The notes under the pieces were generated by a model. The model was not told the DNA's origin and ran no database searches. It worked only from the letters and a program-made list of their open reading frames with translations. From Lamellibrachia columna (Eukaryota > Annelida > Polychaeta > Sabellida > Siboglinidae), in the NCBI GenBank assembly GCA_963662155.1, contig OY759261.1, positions 1,389,727-1,453,726 of the forward strand: DNA of 64,000 nucleotides, in the 5' to 3' direction. Both the position numbers and the translations under genes were made by a program. Below are positions 38,085 to 49,149 of this stretch, piece after piece (position 1 is the first letter of the stretch; every line of letters starts with the position of its first letter).

Positions 38085-38395
38085 GTAATTTGTCAGTGCC
38101 AACATTCCTGCAAGACTGGACAGTGGAGGTCAGGGGCAGTTTTATGTCAAGTTGTTGATAAACTGATTGATGGGTCATGATACACATGGCTGGCATTCTT
38201 TGACATCACTGGTCATGGTCCAGTGAACACAACTACTGTTGCATTTAATATCAGATAATTAGATAGACAAGTTGGTGCATAGTTTCCTGTCATCACAGAC
38301 TAGTTGATGACAACATGACTGTGCCAGTTTAGTTTACTATCAGTGATGTCACACAAGTTTTACTGTACCAGTAATTAAAATTGGAGTATTGTTGT
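38085..38395 (+). repeat. Direct repeat R, left copy
   Basis: This matches 40140-40475: shared blocks ATGTCAAGTTGTTG, TAAACTGATTGA, TCATGAT.CACATG, GGTCCAGTGAAC.CAACTACT, ACTAGTTGATGACA and GAGTTTTACTGTA-like. It is diverged with indels. The two copies flank the second copy of the dispersed segment. Confidence 0.75.
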
Positions 38396-38682
38396 TAGTG
38401 GGTGAAAATTTAATGTTTTCGAAATTTCGATGATTTAATCAATAATTTTAATGACTGCAGTACAGTTGTTTGATGGTCTTCATAACTTATAAACTATTTT
38501 ATTTAGTGTTTTAAGTGTTGTTTTTGTAATCATATATTTTCATAATCAGTGTATATTTTTGGTTTCCCTGAAATATATAAGTTTAGCTTACAAATCAGAA
38601 TTGAAGCAGTTGAAGCAATGTGTGTTTTATACAGAATTAATCTACATTTACACAATTACTGTATATGAAACTTTCTGGTGTG

Positions 38683-39385
38683 TGATATAGTGTAGCTTTC
38701 AAGTGACATTAGTCGGAGACTAGACTGAGTCAACTCCCATTGAGTGCACTTACACTGGAATAATTAACACTGGGAAAGTCTTACATCAAAATTGGATGCG
38801 GTTCACTGGAGCAGGATAAATGCCTGTGGTTGTGTAGTCATGTGATATGACCAGTGTGGAGACATACGGTTCATTAGCATATAAATACAGAGGTATGCAC
38901 TCCAGCCCTGGTCCTGCCAATCACTCAGTACCTGAACAGTATCACAGCTGGGGGGTCTACCAGAGAAGGTGTGAGATGCTGTGATCTCAAGGCAGCTGTC
39001 TTTAGGTAAGTCATGGTCTGGCTTGGCTGTCTCTGGAGACACATTACATATATCTGTAGTTGTGTTGTTGTTGTTTCCTTGAGTCTTGTTGACATCTTTC
39101 TTGTATTTACTTATGTGGGTTGTACTGCCTACAGCCACTGCTGTCTTGGGGTCGGCCAGGCGTGACACTGCTGTCTTGGGGTCGGCCAGGTGTGACAGTT
39201 CTGTGTCACTAGCTTGGCTGCTCTGTCGGATGCACTTTTAAAATGACACGGAAAGTCATCTTGTGAATGAGAACACATTTATTGTAGTTTATATCATGGT
39301 GACCTGAATGTAATAGCAGTGTCCTATTAGTCCTACTAGTCCTATTAGTCCTACTAGTCCTACTAGTCCTACTAGTCCTATTAGG
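38683..39385 (+). repeat. Dispersed duplicated segment, copy 2
   Basis: Matches 28210-28762 plus 30345-30540 without the LINE, so it shows the LINE-free arrangement of X followed directly by Y (39060-39165). Part of Y, with GCTGTCTTGGGGTCGGCCAG, is duplicated locally at 39142-39195. A (TCCTACTAG)n run follows at 39310-39380. Confidence 0.8.
38868..39008 (+). promoter_or_regulatory. Conserved TATA-like/donor module, copy 2
   Basis: TTCATTAGCATATAAATACA is a good TATA context. About 120 bp further is CAGCTGTCTTTAG|GTAAGTC. The two conserved ends and the freely diverging middle match 28470-28652. It is a candidate promoter plus non-coding first exon; no transcript evidence is available from sequence alone. 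Confidence 0.3.
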
Positions 39386-39686
39386 CTGTGTTATAGTGAA
39401 GGAAGATTAACAGAGTTTGTGTGGTGTGGGGCACAGTGGCTCTGTGGTTAGAGCACCGCACTGTGTTGTAGTGAAGGAAGATTAACAGAGTTTGTGTGGT
39501 GTGGGGCACAGTGGCTCTGTGGTTAGAGCACTGCACTGTGTTGTAGTGAAGGAAGATTAACAGAGTTTGTGTGGTGTGGGGCACTGTGGCTCTGTGGTTA
39601 GAGCACTGCACTGTGTTGTAGTGAAGGAAGATTAACAGAGTTTGTGTGGTGTGGGGCACAGTGGCTCTGTGGTTAGAGCATCGCAC
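39386..39686 (+). repeat. 75-bp tandem repeat containing a SINE head, 4 copies
   Basis: Units contain GTGAAGGAAGATTAACAGAG, then GGGGCACAGTGGCTCTGTGG and TTAGAGCA. Each unit joins about 45 bp of flanking DNA to the 5' tRNA-like end with its A box. Only the last copy continues into a complete SINE. Confidence 0.9.
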
Positions 39687-39945
39687 TGTGCATCTGGAGG
39701 ACCTGGTTCAAGGCCACCTCCTGCCATTTTGAAACTTGAGCAATATTGTTCTTCCCACTTTGCCTGTGTCTTTCGGAAGAAACACCAAAGCCGTTGGTCC
39801 CTTCTATCTTTTGGCTATGTCAAGGGAAGTAAAACACCCCACACTGGAAATGTAAAACCCTGTTGTGGACTCATTGAGATGGTGGTCTCCATCTATAGAA
39901 ACACCTCCCAGTTTCACCTGTTTGGGGAATATGGCTTCAATCAAA
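39650..39945 (+). mobile_element. SINE-B copy, plus strand
   Basis: The tRNA-like head has A box GTGGCTCTGTGGTTAGAGCA and B box GGTTCAAGGCC. The body matches the minus-strand copy at 33125-33345 (AAAGCCGTTGG, GGGAAGTAAAACACCCCACA). The other copy of the surrounding duplication (30540-30575) lacks it: GTAGTTTGTGTG runs directly into TTAGTTAATCACCCC. That places the insertion between about 39425 and 39945. Confidence 0.8.
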
Positions 39946-40139
39946 CAAGTTAATCACCCCATGTTGTGGTCTAGTTAACCCCATTGGTACCACTTAGTAA
40001 TACTGAAACTACATGGTTACAAATCAACTTATTATTACATAGACCTACATAGTTCTTGTGAGAGCCTCTCAACCACTGACTGGTTATGTCAATATTGACC
40101 AGAGACAGAACATTTGTTCATGGCTGATTGAACATACTG

Positions 40140-40475
40140 AAGACCACTGTAGGTATGAACATTCCTGGCCAGGGTAGAACATGTATTGATCAGGGGTAAG
40201 GGGCACTTTCATGTCAAGTTGTTGGTAAACTGATTGAAGAACAAACTGTCAGCTAGTCATGATGCACATGACTGGCGTTCCTTCACACAGTCACGGTCCA
40301 GTGAACTCAACTACTGTTGCAGTTAATATTACAAGATTAGATTCCACATGTTGGTGGACTGTGTGGTCTGGCATTCTCCTGTCACCACACACTAGTTGAT
40401 GACATTTAAGTGACATACATAATGACTAGTTCAGTTTAGTTCACTATTAATAATGCATATGAGTTTTACTGTAAA
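40140..40475 (+). repeat. Direct repeat R, right copy
   Basis: This is the partner of 38085-38395, about 2.06 kb downstream in the same orientation. I see no TG...CA ends, primer-binding site or polypurine tract, so they are not obviously LTRs. Confidence 0.75.
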
Positions 40476-41246
40476 TATTGCAAGACTAGATTGTATTTAC
40501 TTATAATGTGTATTAGCAGACATAACTATTGGAAAAAGTCTAAATCATGGAGATTCAACAATGATAATGTTTATAGCAAAACAATTAAAAATATTTTTAT
40601 TTATTTATGTAGAACAGTACAGTACTAATAATATAATCTTTGTTTCACTGTTTTCAACGTTGGAAAAGATAATGTCGCTGTTTCTACATGTGCTGTATTT
40701 TCAGGTAACATTTTCAGCAGGCACATTATTATAACCAAAAAACAAAATCATGGTGTTTTGACAAGAGTAAAAAACAGCAAAAAGTCAAGCGTGGGTTGGT
40801 AAATGATGATTATACAGAACCATTTGAAGCCATCAACCCACGTCTGTCTAGAGATTTACTTGATTAGCAGGAATCATAAATATTAATAAAACATTCTGCC
40901 TCAATAATGTGTCTAGATTACTTTGATCACAATGACATTGGGATGGCTGGTTTACTAGTTTATTAGTGTTGTGCAGCAGTAAACGTCTACAAAGGGAGTG
41001 GATATTGACTGGCATTGTCTGTTTTTAATTCTAGGGATTTGCTTTTTCCATAACTTAGTAATTTGATTAGGGTTTGTGCTAAGAAAGTGTATGGTTATGA
41101 TGTGTGAGCAGTTACCAGTGAACTACAAAACTTTGCAGTGACCTGTTTAAACATGTCCACAACTTGCTAACAAGCAGCATTTAGGCGTGCCTTTCCTTCT
41201 TTGAAATAACCTCTTATCTGTTGTTCATTGAATGCAAAAATGTGAT
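40476..41246. other. Unique A+T-rich sequence
   Basis: No gene or repeat is recognised. Confidence 0.5.
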
Positions 41247-43636
41247 CCATTCTAGACCTCAGCATGACAGCACTGGCTGTAGTCTCCAAGAATGTGATCC
41301 ATTCTAGACCTCAGCATGACAGCACTGGCTGTAGTCTGCAAGAATGTGATCCATTCTAGACCTCAGCATGACAGCACTGGCTGTAGTCTCCAAGAATGTG
41401 ATCCATTCTAGACCTCAGCATGACAGCACTGGCTGTAGTCTCCAAGAATGTGATCCATTCTAGACCTCAGCTTGACAGCACTGGCTGTAGTCTGCAAGAA
41501 TGTGATCCATTCTAGACCTCAGCATGACAGCACTGGCTGTAGTCTCCAAGAATGTGATCCATTCTAGACCTCAGCATGACAGCACTGGCTGTAGTCTCCA
41601 AGAATGTGATCCATTCTAGACCTCAGCATGACAGCACTGGCTGTAGTCTCCAAGAATGTGATCCATTCTAGACCTCAGCATGACAGCACTGGCTGTAGTC
41701 TGCAAGAATGTGATCCATTCTAGACCTCAGCATGACAGCACTGGCTGTAGTCTCCAAGAATGTGATCCATTCTAGACCTCAGCATGACAGCACTGGCTGT
41801 AGTCTCCAAGAATGTGATCCATTCTAGACCTCAGCATGACAGCACTGGCTGTAGTCGCCAAGAATGTGATCCATTCTAGACCTCAGCATGACAGCACTGG
41901 CTGTAGTCTCCAAGAATGTGATCCATTCTAGACCTCAGCATGACAGCACTGGCTGTAGTCTCCAAGAATGTGATCCATTCTAGACCTCAGCATGACAGCA
42001 CTGGCTGTAGTCTCCAAGAATGTGATCCATTCTAGACCTCAGCATGACAGCACTGGCTGTAGTCTCCAAGAATGTGATCCATTCTAGACCTCAGCATGAC
42101 AGCACTGGCTGTAGTCTCCAAGAATGTGATCCATTCTAGACCTCAGCATGACAGCACTGGCTGTAGTCTCCAAGAATGTGATCCATTCTAGACCTCAGCA
42201 TGACAGCACTGGCTGTAGTCTCCAAGAATGTGATCCATTCTAGACCTCAGCATGACAGCACTGGCTGTAGTCTGCAAGAATGTGATCCATTCTAGACCTC
42301 AGCATGACAGCACTGGCTGTAGTCTCCAAGAATGTGATCCATTCTAGACCTCAGCATGACAGCACTGGCTGTAGTCTCCAAGAATGTGATCCATTCTAGA
42401 CCTCAGCATGACAGCACTGGCTGTAGTCGCCAAGAATGTGATCCATTCTAGACCTCAGCATGACAGCACTGGCTGTAGTCTGCAAGAATGTGATCCATTC
42501 TAGACCTCAGCATGACAGCACTGGCTGTAGTCGCCAAGAATGTGATCCATTCTAGACCTCAGCATGACAGCACTGGCTGTAGTCTGCAAGAATGTGATCC
42601 ATTCTAGACCTCAGCATGACAGCACTGGCTGTAGTCTCCAAGAATGTGATCCATTCTAGACCTCAGCTTGACAGCACTGGCTGTAGTCTGCAAGAATGTG
42701 ATCCATTCTAGACCTCAGCATGACAGCACTGGCTGTAGTCTCCAAGAATGTGATCCATTCTAGACCTCAGCATGACAGCACTGGCTGTAGTCTCCAAGAA
42801 TGTGATCCATTCTAGACCTCAGCATGACAGCACTGGCTGTAGTCTGCAAGAATGTGATCCATTCTAGACCTCAGCATGACAGCACTGGCTGTAGTCTCCA
42901 AGAATGTGATCCATTCTAGACCTCAGCATGACAGCACTGGCTGTAGTCTCCAAGAATGTGATCCATTCTAGACCTCAGCATGACAGCACTGGCTGTAGTC
43001 GCCAAGAATGTGATCCATTCTAGACCTCAGCATGACAGCACTGGCTGTAGTCTGCAAGAATGTGATCCATTCTAGACCTCAGCATGACAGCACTGGCTGT
43101 AGTCTCCAAGAATGTGATCCATTCTAGACCTCAGCATGACAGCACTGGCTGTAGTCTGCAAGAATGTGATCCATTCTAGACCTCAGCATGACAGCACTGG
43201 CTGTAGTCGCCAAGAATGTGATCCATTCTAGACCTCAGCATGACAGCACTGGCTGTAGTCTGCAAGAATGTGATCCATTCTAGACCTCAGCATGACAGCA
43301 CTGGCTGTAGTCTCCAAGAATGTGATCCATTCTAGACCTCAGCATGACAGCACTGGCTGTAGTCTGCAAGAATGTGATCCATTCTAGACCTCAGCATGAC
43401 AGCACTGGCTGTAGTCTGCAAGAATGTGATCCATTCTAGACCTCAGCATGACAGCACTGGCTGTAGTCTCCAAGAATGTGATCCATTCTAGACCTCAGCA
43501 TGACAGCACTGGCTGTAGTCTCCAAGAATGTGATCCATTCTAGACCTCAGCATGACAGCACTGGCTGTAGTCTCCAAGAATGTGATCCATTCTAGACCTC
43601 AGCATGACAGCACTGGCTGTAGTCGCCAAGAATGTC
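41247..43636. repeat. 52-bp minisatellite, about 46 copies
   Basis: Units contain AATGTGATCCATTCTAGACC, TCAGCATGACAGCACTGGCT and GTAGTC. Nearly all variation is in one trinucleotide after GTAGTC (TCC, TGC or GCC) plus rare CAGCTTG, so the units are very homogeneous and probably young. Confidence 0.97.
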
Positions 43637-44091
43637 ACAGCAGACCGGCAGGAACCTGTAACCTTTGACACACATGCAACTAGTTATTATTAAATAGTTG
43701 AGATGTTGATGTGATTTAATCTTTGATTGACATCACTGTGTATGATTGACATCACTGTGTATGATTGACATCACTTTGTATGCACATGTTCACTGTGATT
43801 GCATTCTGTGTTGCCATCTGTGCAGAAACAAACACTATATCAAGCCAAATGAGTTTCTGACAGTTAAATAGTTTGCGAAAAGCAGGTCACATGAGGGCGT
43901 GACGAGGCATCATTTAAAGGTACCAAGTTGTTGCTCTCCTCTTTACCCCTGAAGTCTGGGGTGAAGCTGGCACCGATACCTCTTTACCCCTGTAATCCAG
44001 GGTTAGGCTGGCACTGACACTGGTTGTCTATTTCTGTTTTCCTTCTTCTTCATCAGTGATCCTGTTTCACTGCCGTCTGCACCAAGTGTCT
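43637..44091. other. Unique sequence with small repeats
   Basis: A 19-bp repeat (GATTGACATCACTGTGTAT, 3 copies) lies at 43725-43785 and a two-copy CTCTTTACCCCTG repeat at 43937-44020. No gene is seen. Confidence 0.6.
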
Positions 44092-46060
44092 CTACACCCC
44101 CTATCCCTCTCCCTTATTCTCCACTCCCCCTATCCCTCTCCCTTATTCTCCACTCCCCTATCCCTCTCCCTTATTCTCCACTCCCCCTATCCCTCTCCCT
44201 TATTCTCCACTCCCCTCCCACTCCCGCCAAATCTCTATTCATGCAGTCCTCCCATCTCAGTCTCAGTTTTCCTCTTTTCCTTCTACCCTCCACTCTCTTC
44301 TACCCTCCACTCTCTTCTACCCTCCACTCTCTTCTACCCTCCACTTTCTTCTACCCTCCAATCTCTTCTACCCTCCAATCTCTTCTACCCTCCACTCTCT
44401 TCTACCCTCCACTCTCTTCTACCTTCCACTCTCTACTACCCTCCACTCTCTTCTACCCTCCACTCTCTTCTACCCTCCACTCTCTTCTACCCTCCACTCT
44501 CTTCAACCCTCCAATCTCTTCTACCCTCCATTCTCTTCTACCCTCCACTCTCTTCTACCTTCCACTCTCTTCTACCTTCCACTCTCTTCTACCCTCCAAT
44601 CTCTTCTACCCTCCACTCTCTTCTACCCTCCACTCTCTTCTACCCTCCACTCTCTTCAACCCTCCAATCTCTTCTACCCTCCATTCTCTTCTACCCTCCA
44701 CTCTCTTCTACCTTCCACTCTCTTCTACCCTCCACTCTCTTCTACCCTCCAATCTCTTCTACCCTCCACTCTCTTCTACCCTCCACTCTCTTCTACCTTC
44801 CACTCTCTTCTACCCTCCACTCTCTTCTACCCTCTACTCTCTTCTACCCTCCACTCTCTTCTACCCTCCACTCTCTTCTACCCTCCACTCTCTTCTACCC
44901 TCCACTCTCTTATACCTTCCACTCTCTTATACCCTCCACTCTCTTCTACCCTCCACTCTCTTCTACCCTCCAATCTCTTCTACCTTCCACTCTCTTCTAC
45001 CCTCCACTCTCTTCTACCCTCCACTCTCTTCTACCCTCCAATCTCTTCTACCCTCCACTCTCTTCTACCTTCCACTCTCTTCTACCTTCCACTCCCTTCT
45101 ACCTTCCACTCTCTTCTACCCTCCACTCTCTTCTACCCTCCACTCTCCTACCCTCCACTCTCTTCTACCCTCCACTCTCTTCTACCCTCCACTCTCTTCT
45201 ACCTTCCACTCTCTTCTACCCTCCACTCTCTTTTACCCTCCACTCTCTTTTACCCTCCACTCTCTTCTACCCTCCACTCTCTTCTACCTTCCACTCTCTT
45301 CTACCCTCCACTCTCTTCTACCTTCCACTCTCTTCTACCCTCCACTCTCTTCTACCCTCCACTCTCTTCTACCCTCCACTCTCTTCTACCCTCCACTCTC
45401 TTCTATCATCCACTCTCTTCTACCCTCCAATCTTCTACCCTCCACTCTCTTCTACCTTCCACTCTCTTCTACCCTCCACTCTCTTTTATCCTCCACTCTC
45501 TTCTACCCTCCACTCTCTTCTACCTTCCACTCTCTTCTACCCTCCACTCTCTTTTACCCTCCACTCTCTTCTACCTTCCACTCTCTTCTACCCTCCACTC
45601 TCTTCTACCCTCCACTCTCTTCTACCATCCACTCTCTTCTACCCTCCACTCTCTTCTACCTTCCACTCTCTGCCTAGTATCACTCCACCCCCTATACTTC
45701 CTCCATCCCCTCCACCCCCTCTACCTCCTACACCCCATCCACATCATCTATGCCCCTCCACCTCCTCTACATCCTACACCCCCTCCATGTCATCCATGCT
45801 CCTCCACCCCCTATACCTCCTACAACCCCTCCATGTCATTTATGCCCCTCCACCCCCTCTACCTCCTACACCCCCTCCATATCATCTATGCCCCTCCACC
45901 CCCTCTACCTCCTACACCCCCTCCATGTCATCCATGCCCCTCCACCCCCTATACCTCCTACACCCCCTCCATGTCATCTATGCCCCTCTACCCCCTCTAC
46001 CTCCTACACCCCCTCCATGTCATCTATGCCCCTCCACCCCTCCCCCTCCACCACCCCCTT
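44092..46060. repeat. Polypyrimidine minisatellite complex (28-, 17- and 45-bp units)
   Basis: There are three adjoining arrays: 44092-44215 with CTATCCCTCTCCCTTATTCT units; 44280-45672 with 17-bp TCTTCTACCCTCCACTC units, about 80 copies; and 45690-46060 with about 45-bp units carrying CCTCCACCCCCTCTACCTCC and CATGTCATCTATG. The + strand is almost entirely pyrimidine for 2 kb. The 685- and 478-codon ORFs here are low-complexity artefacts. Confidence 0.96.
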
Positions 46061-46844
46061 TTAACCTGATTCACTCAAACATCACAGTGGGGGAGTATTC
46101 AGCCATATTTTAGTGAGTAGACAACATGATTTTATAATTAATTAATGCATAGCGATTGAACTGGGGCAGTAGTGACTGAGACAAATTATGCATTCTTTTA
46201 ACAATGATAAGTTACTGTGTCACTGTGTCGTAGGGGTCGGGGGGGGGGGGGGGGGTCTGGAGGGGTCGTAGTGGTCTGGAAATTAACTGGTATTTGGGAT
46301 ATCAATAACAGCCTTTCAGAGCAGGTTTGATTTTGGGATCATAACTGATATCTGATTGGACAAGTGAACAAGTACCTCAAGTAAATGTCCCTTGATAGGC
46401 ATTCACCATTTATTAGTAATTGAGGTCAGACCACAGTTGATTTTACAATTAGTTCTCGTTCACAATGTTATGACATTGGGAAATGTAGCTCCTAAATTTC
46501 TAGATGTAATCAACACAAGTTTCTCCGTGTGCATGCCACGTTTTTTGGAAAAGGAATAGAAGTGTTGTGTTTATCGTTATGCAGTGTTCATGTGCAAGAA
46601 AACAAATATTTTCAGTTAAAAAACTTTTTTCAGTTGGCTTTTTTAATGTACCATTCTAGACATGTTGCCTTTCATCCAAATAATTATAGTTTTCCAAATG
46701 TCTAGACTAAACAGTGCGGTTTTTACATGGAATTCCTCATGTTAATAACATCATCCAGGACATAGTTCTATAATGACAGGTCTTGAAACTAACCTCAATG
46801 TTTCTTCTTCCTGATACAATCTGCACAGTGGGGCCACAGAGGGG
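46061..46844. other. Unique sequence with a G18 homopolymer
   Basis: A run of about 18 G lies at 46238-46255, flanked by AGGGGTC and CTGGAGGGG. No gene is recognised. Confidence 0.6.
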
Positions 46845-48350
46845 CCACAGTGGGGCCACAGTGGGCCAGTAGGTGCAGTAGCATAAGGGTTAGAAAGTCA
46901 GGCTCTTAGTTTGAATCATTTTGCTGCCAATATGAAGCTGGACAATTTTATACCTGGCTCTAGACAGTGGCAGTTATGTGAACGAATAGTACTTGCTCAG
47001 TAATTACAGCATAGCTGAATACTTCCCAGAGACATTGAGATGGCATTGGAATGAACAGGTCTGTAAGGGGATGAAGTGTAAAGGAGCAGGTCTGTTGGGC
47101 GGAAAAGTGTAAAGGAACAGGTATGTCAGGGGAGGAGTGTAAAGGAACAGGTCTGCCAGAGGGTAAAGTGTAAAGGACAGGGGGTGAAGGGTAAAGGAAC
47201 AGGTATGCCAGGGGTGAAGTGTAAAGAAACATGCCTTTCAGGGGGTGAAATGTAAAGGAACAGGTCTGACAGGGGGTGAAGTGTAATGGAACAAGTCTGT
47301 CAGGGGGTGAAGTGTAAATAGAACAGGTCTCTCGGGGGAGAAGTGTAAAGGAACGTGTATGTCACGGGGAGAAGTGTAAAGGAACAGGTCTGCCAGGGAG
47401 TGAAGTGTAAAGGAACATGTATGTTGGGGGAGAAGTGTAAATGAACGTGTCTGTCAGGAGGTGAAGTGTAAAGGAACAGGTCTGTCAGGGGATGAAGTGT
47501 AAAGGAACAGTTCTGTCAGTATGTGAAGTCTAAAGAAACAGGTCTGTCAGGGGTGAAGTGTAAAGAAACAGGTCTGTCAGGGGGTGAAGTGTAAAGGAAC
47601 AGGTCTGTTGGGGGTGAAGTGTAAAGGAACATGTATGTTGGGGGTGAAGTGTAAAGGAACTGTTATGTCAGGGGGTGAAGTGTAACGGAACTGGTATGTC
47701 AGGGGGTGAAGTGTAAAGGAACTGGTATGTCAGGGGGTGAAGTGTAAAGGAACATCTATCAGGGTGAATTGTAAAGGAACAGGTATATCATGGTGTAAAG
47801 TGTAAAGGAACAGATCTGTCAGGGGGTGAAGTGTAAATGAACATGTCTGCCAGGTGGTGAAGTGTAAAGGAACAGGTCTGTCAGGGGGTGAAGTGTAAAG
47901 GAACGTCTATCAGGGGGTGAAGTGTAAAGGAACAGGTCTGTTGGGGGTGAAGTGTAAAGGGACATGTCTGTTGGGGGTGAAGTGTAAAGGAACTGGTATG
48001 TCAGGGGGTGAAGTGTAAAGGAACTGGTATGTCAGGGGGTGAAGTGTAAAGGAACATCTATCAGGGTGAATTGTAAAGGAACAGGTCTATCATGGTGTAA
48101 AGTGTAAAGGAACAGATATGGCAGGGGGTGAAGTGTAAATGAACATGTCTGCCAGGTGGTGAAGTGTAAAGGAACAGGTCTGTCAGGGGATGAAGTGTAA
48201 AGGAACAGTTCTGTCAGTATGTGAAGTCTAAAGGAACAGGTCTGTCAGGGGGTGAAGTGTAAAGAAACAGGTCTGCCAGGTGGTGAAGTGTAAAGTGCTT
48301 TGAGCAATCCTAAGGACTGGATACAGCGCTATATAATAATTATCATATGT
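46845..48350 (+). mobile_element. SINE-A copy 2, 3' segment expanded into an array
   Basis: The tRNA-like head at about 46865-46925 contains GCATAAGGGTTAGAA and AGTTTGAATC. The body follows: AATATGAAGCTGGACAATTT, ACCTGGCTCTAGACAGTGG, ACAGCATAGCTGAATACTTC and CCAGAGACATTGAGATGG. The 3' end is GTGCTTTGAGCAATCCTAAG, GACTGGATACAGCGCTATAT and AATAATTATCAT. The middle segment that is amplified in copy 1 is single here, while the 3' AACAGGTCTG...GTGAAGTGTAA segment is amplified. Confidence 0.78.
47040..48295. repeat. 31-bp minisatellite inside SINE-A copy 2, about 40 copies
   Basis: Units contain GAACAGGTCTGTCAGGGGGT and GAAGTGTAAAG. This array is more diverged than the others. A block with AACATCTATCAGGGTGAATT and ATCATGGTGTAAAGTG occurs near 47750 and again near 48054, and a block with ACAGTTCTGTCAGTATGTGA near 47500 and 48200. 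Confidence 0.93.
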
Positions 48351-48784
48351 TAGGGCATATCACTAGCTGTACTCTGTTATTCTTGAGATCATGCTTTGTG
48401 TGAGTAGTTGAATAATTGGTGTTTTAATTTTTTTTCAGAATCCTACATCTGCCACTAAGTTATCCACATGATTAAATATGTAATTGCAGCACTATAGATC
48501 ATGTGTGATGTGTGTGCTATGACTGTTTTGATATAGACAACAATGTCACAGCCAAACAGTCACACTGATAAAACAATTGTGTCCTGAAACATTTGTCAAG
48601 TTTCACTTGGTGGATATAGTGGTCTGACCCCTTGTGTCAAGTGAAAGCTTTGTGCTCATTGTGACTGTCATGTATCCTGTACAAACAACCTTTCATCAGT
48701 TGATGAGTTGTGTTCAGCTCCACTGGGCAGCAATTATGACATCCCATATCGTAATACAATATGAAGACATTTCATGTGTGGGTG
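48351..48784. other. Unique sequence
   Basis: No gene or repeat is recognised. Confidence 0.5.
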
Positions 48785-49047
48785 CTAGTGTAGTTCAGGC
48801 TGGCTACAAATAGGTGGACACATGTAGTTCAGGCTGGCTACAGATAGGTGGACACATGTAGTTCAGGCTGGCTACAAATAGGTGGACACATGTAGTTCAG
48901 GCTGGCTACAGATAGGTGGACACATGTAGTTCAGGCTGGCTACAGATAGGTGGACACATGTAGTTCAGGCTGGCTACAAATATGTGGACACATGTAGTTC
49001 AGGCTGGCTACAGATAGGTGGACACATGTAGTTCAGGCTGGCTACAG
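48785..49047. repeat. 34-bp minisatellite, about 8 copies
   Basis: Units contain ACACATGTAGTTCAGGCTGG and CTACAGATAGGTGG. The last unit is broken by a LINE scrap at GATAGCTGTTTCTCC. Confidence 0.94.
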
Positions 49048-49149
49048 ATAGCTGTTTCTCCTTATATGTGATAGTTCTCCTAATTAGCCCTAGAATTTGA
49101 TTTCTTTTCGAAGCAACAATCCCACATTGCTCTGAAACTTTCATGTCAG
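49048..49149 (-). mobile_element. CR1-like LINE scrap, about 100 bp
   Basis: This closely matches 11424-11515 (AGTTCTCCTAATTAGCCCTA, CCCACATTGCTCTGAAACTT, TCATGTCAG). It encodes DMKVSEQCGI and NQILGLIRRTI on the minus strand. Both ends are abrupt and adjoin tandem arrays. Confidence 0.85.

Noticed and set aside
39650..39720. Functional tRNA gene
   Set aside because: A and B boxes are present, but the sequence does not fold into a full cloverleaf by eye and runs into a SINE body that is found elsewhere in the window.
28210..40130. LTR retrotransposon made of the two module copies
   Set aside because: The copies are 10 kb apart and have no TG/CA ends, primer-binding site, polypurine tract or gag-pol between them. 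The only RT is from a CR1-like LINE.
44056..46113. 685- and 478-codon Pro/Leu/Ser-rich ORFs
   Set aside because: These are read through 17-bp and 45-bp polypyrimidine arrays in two frames at once, so composition alone explains them.
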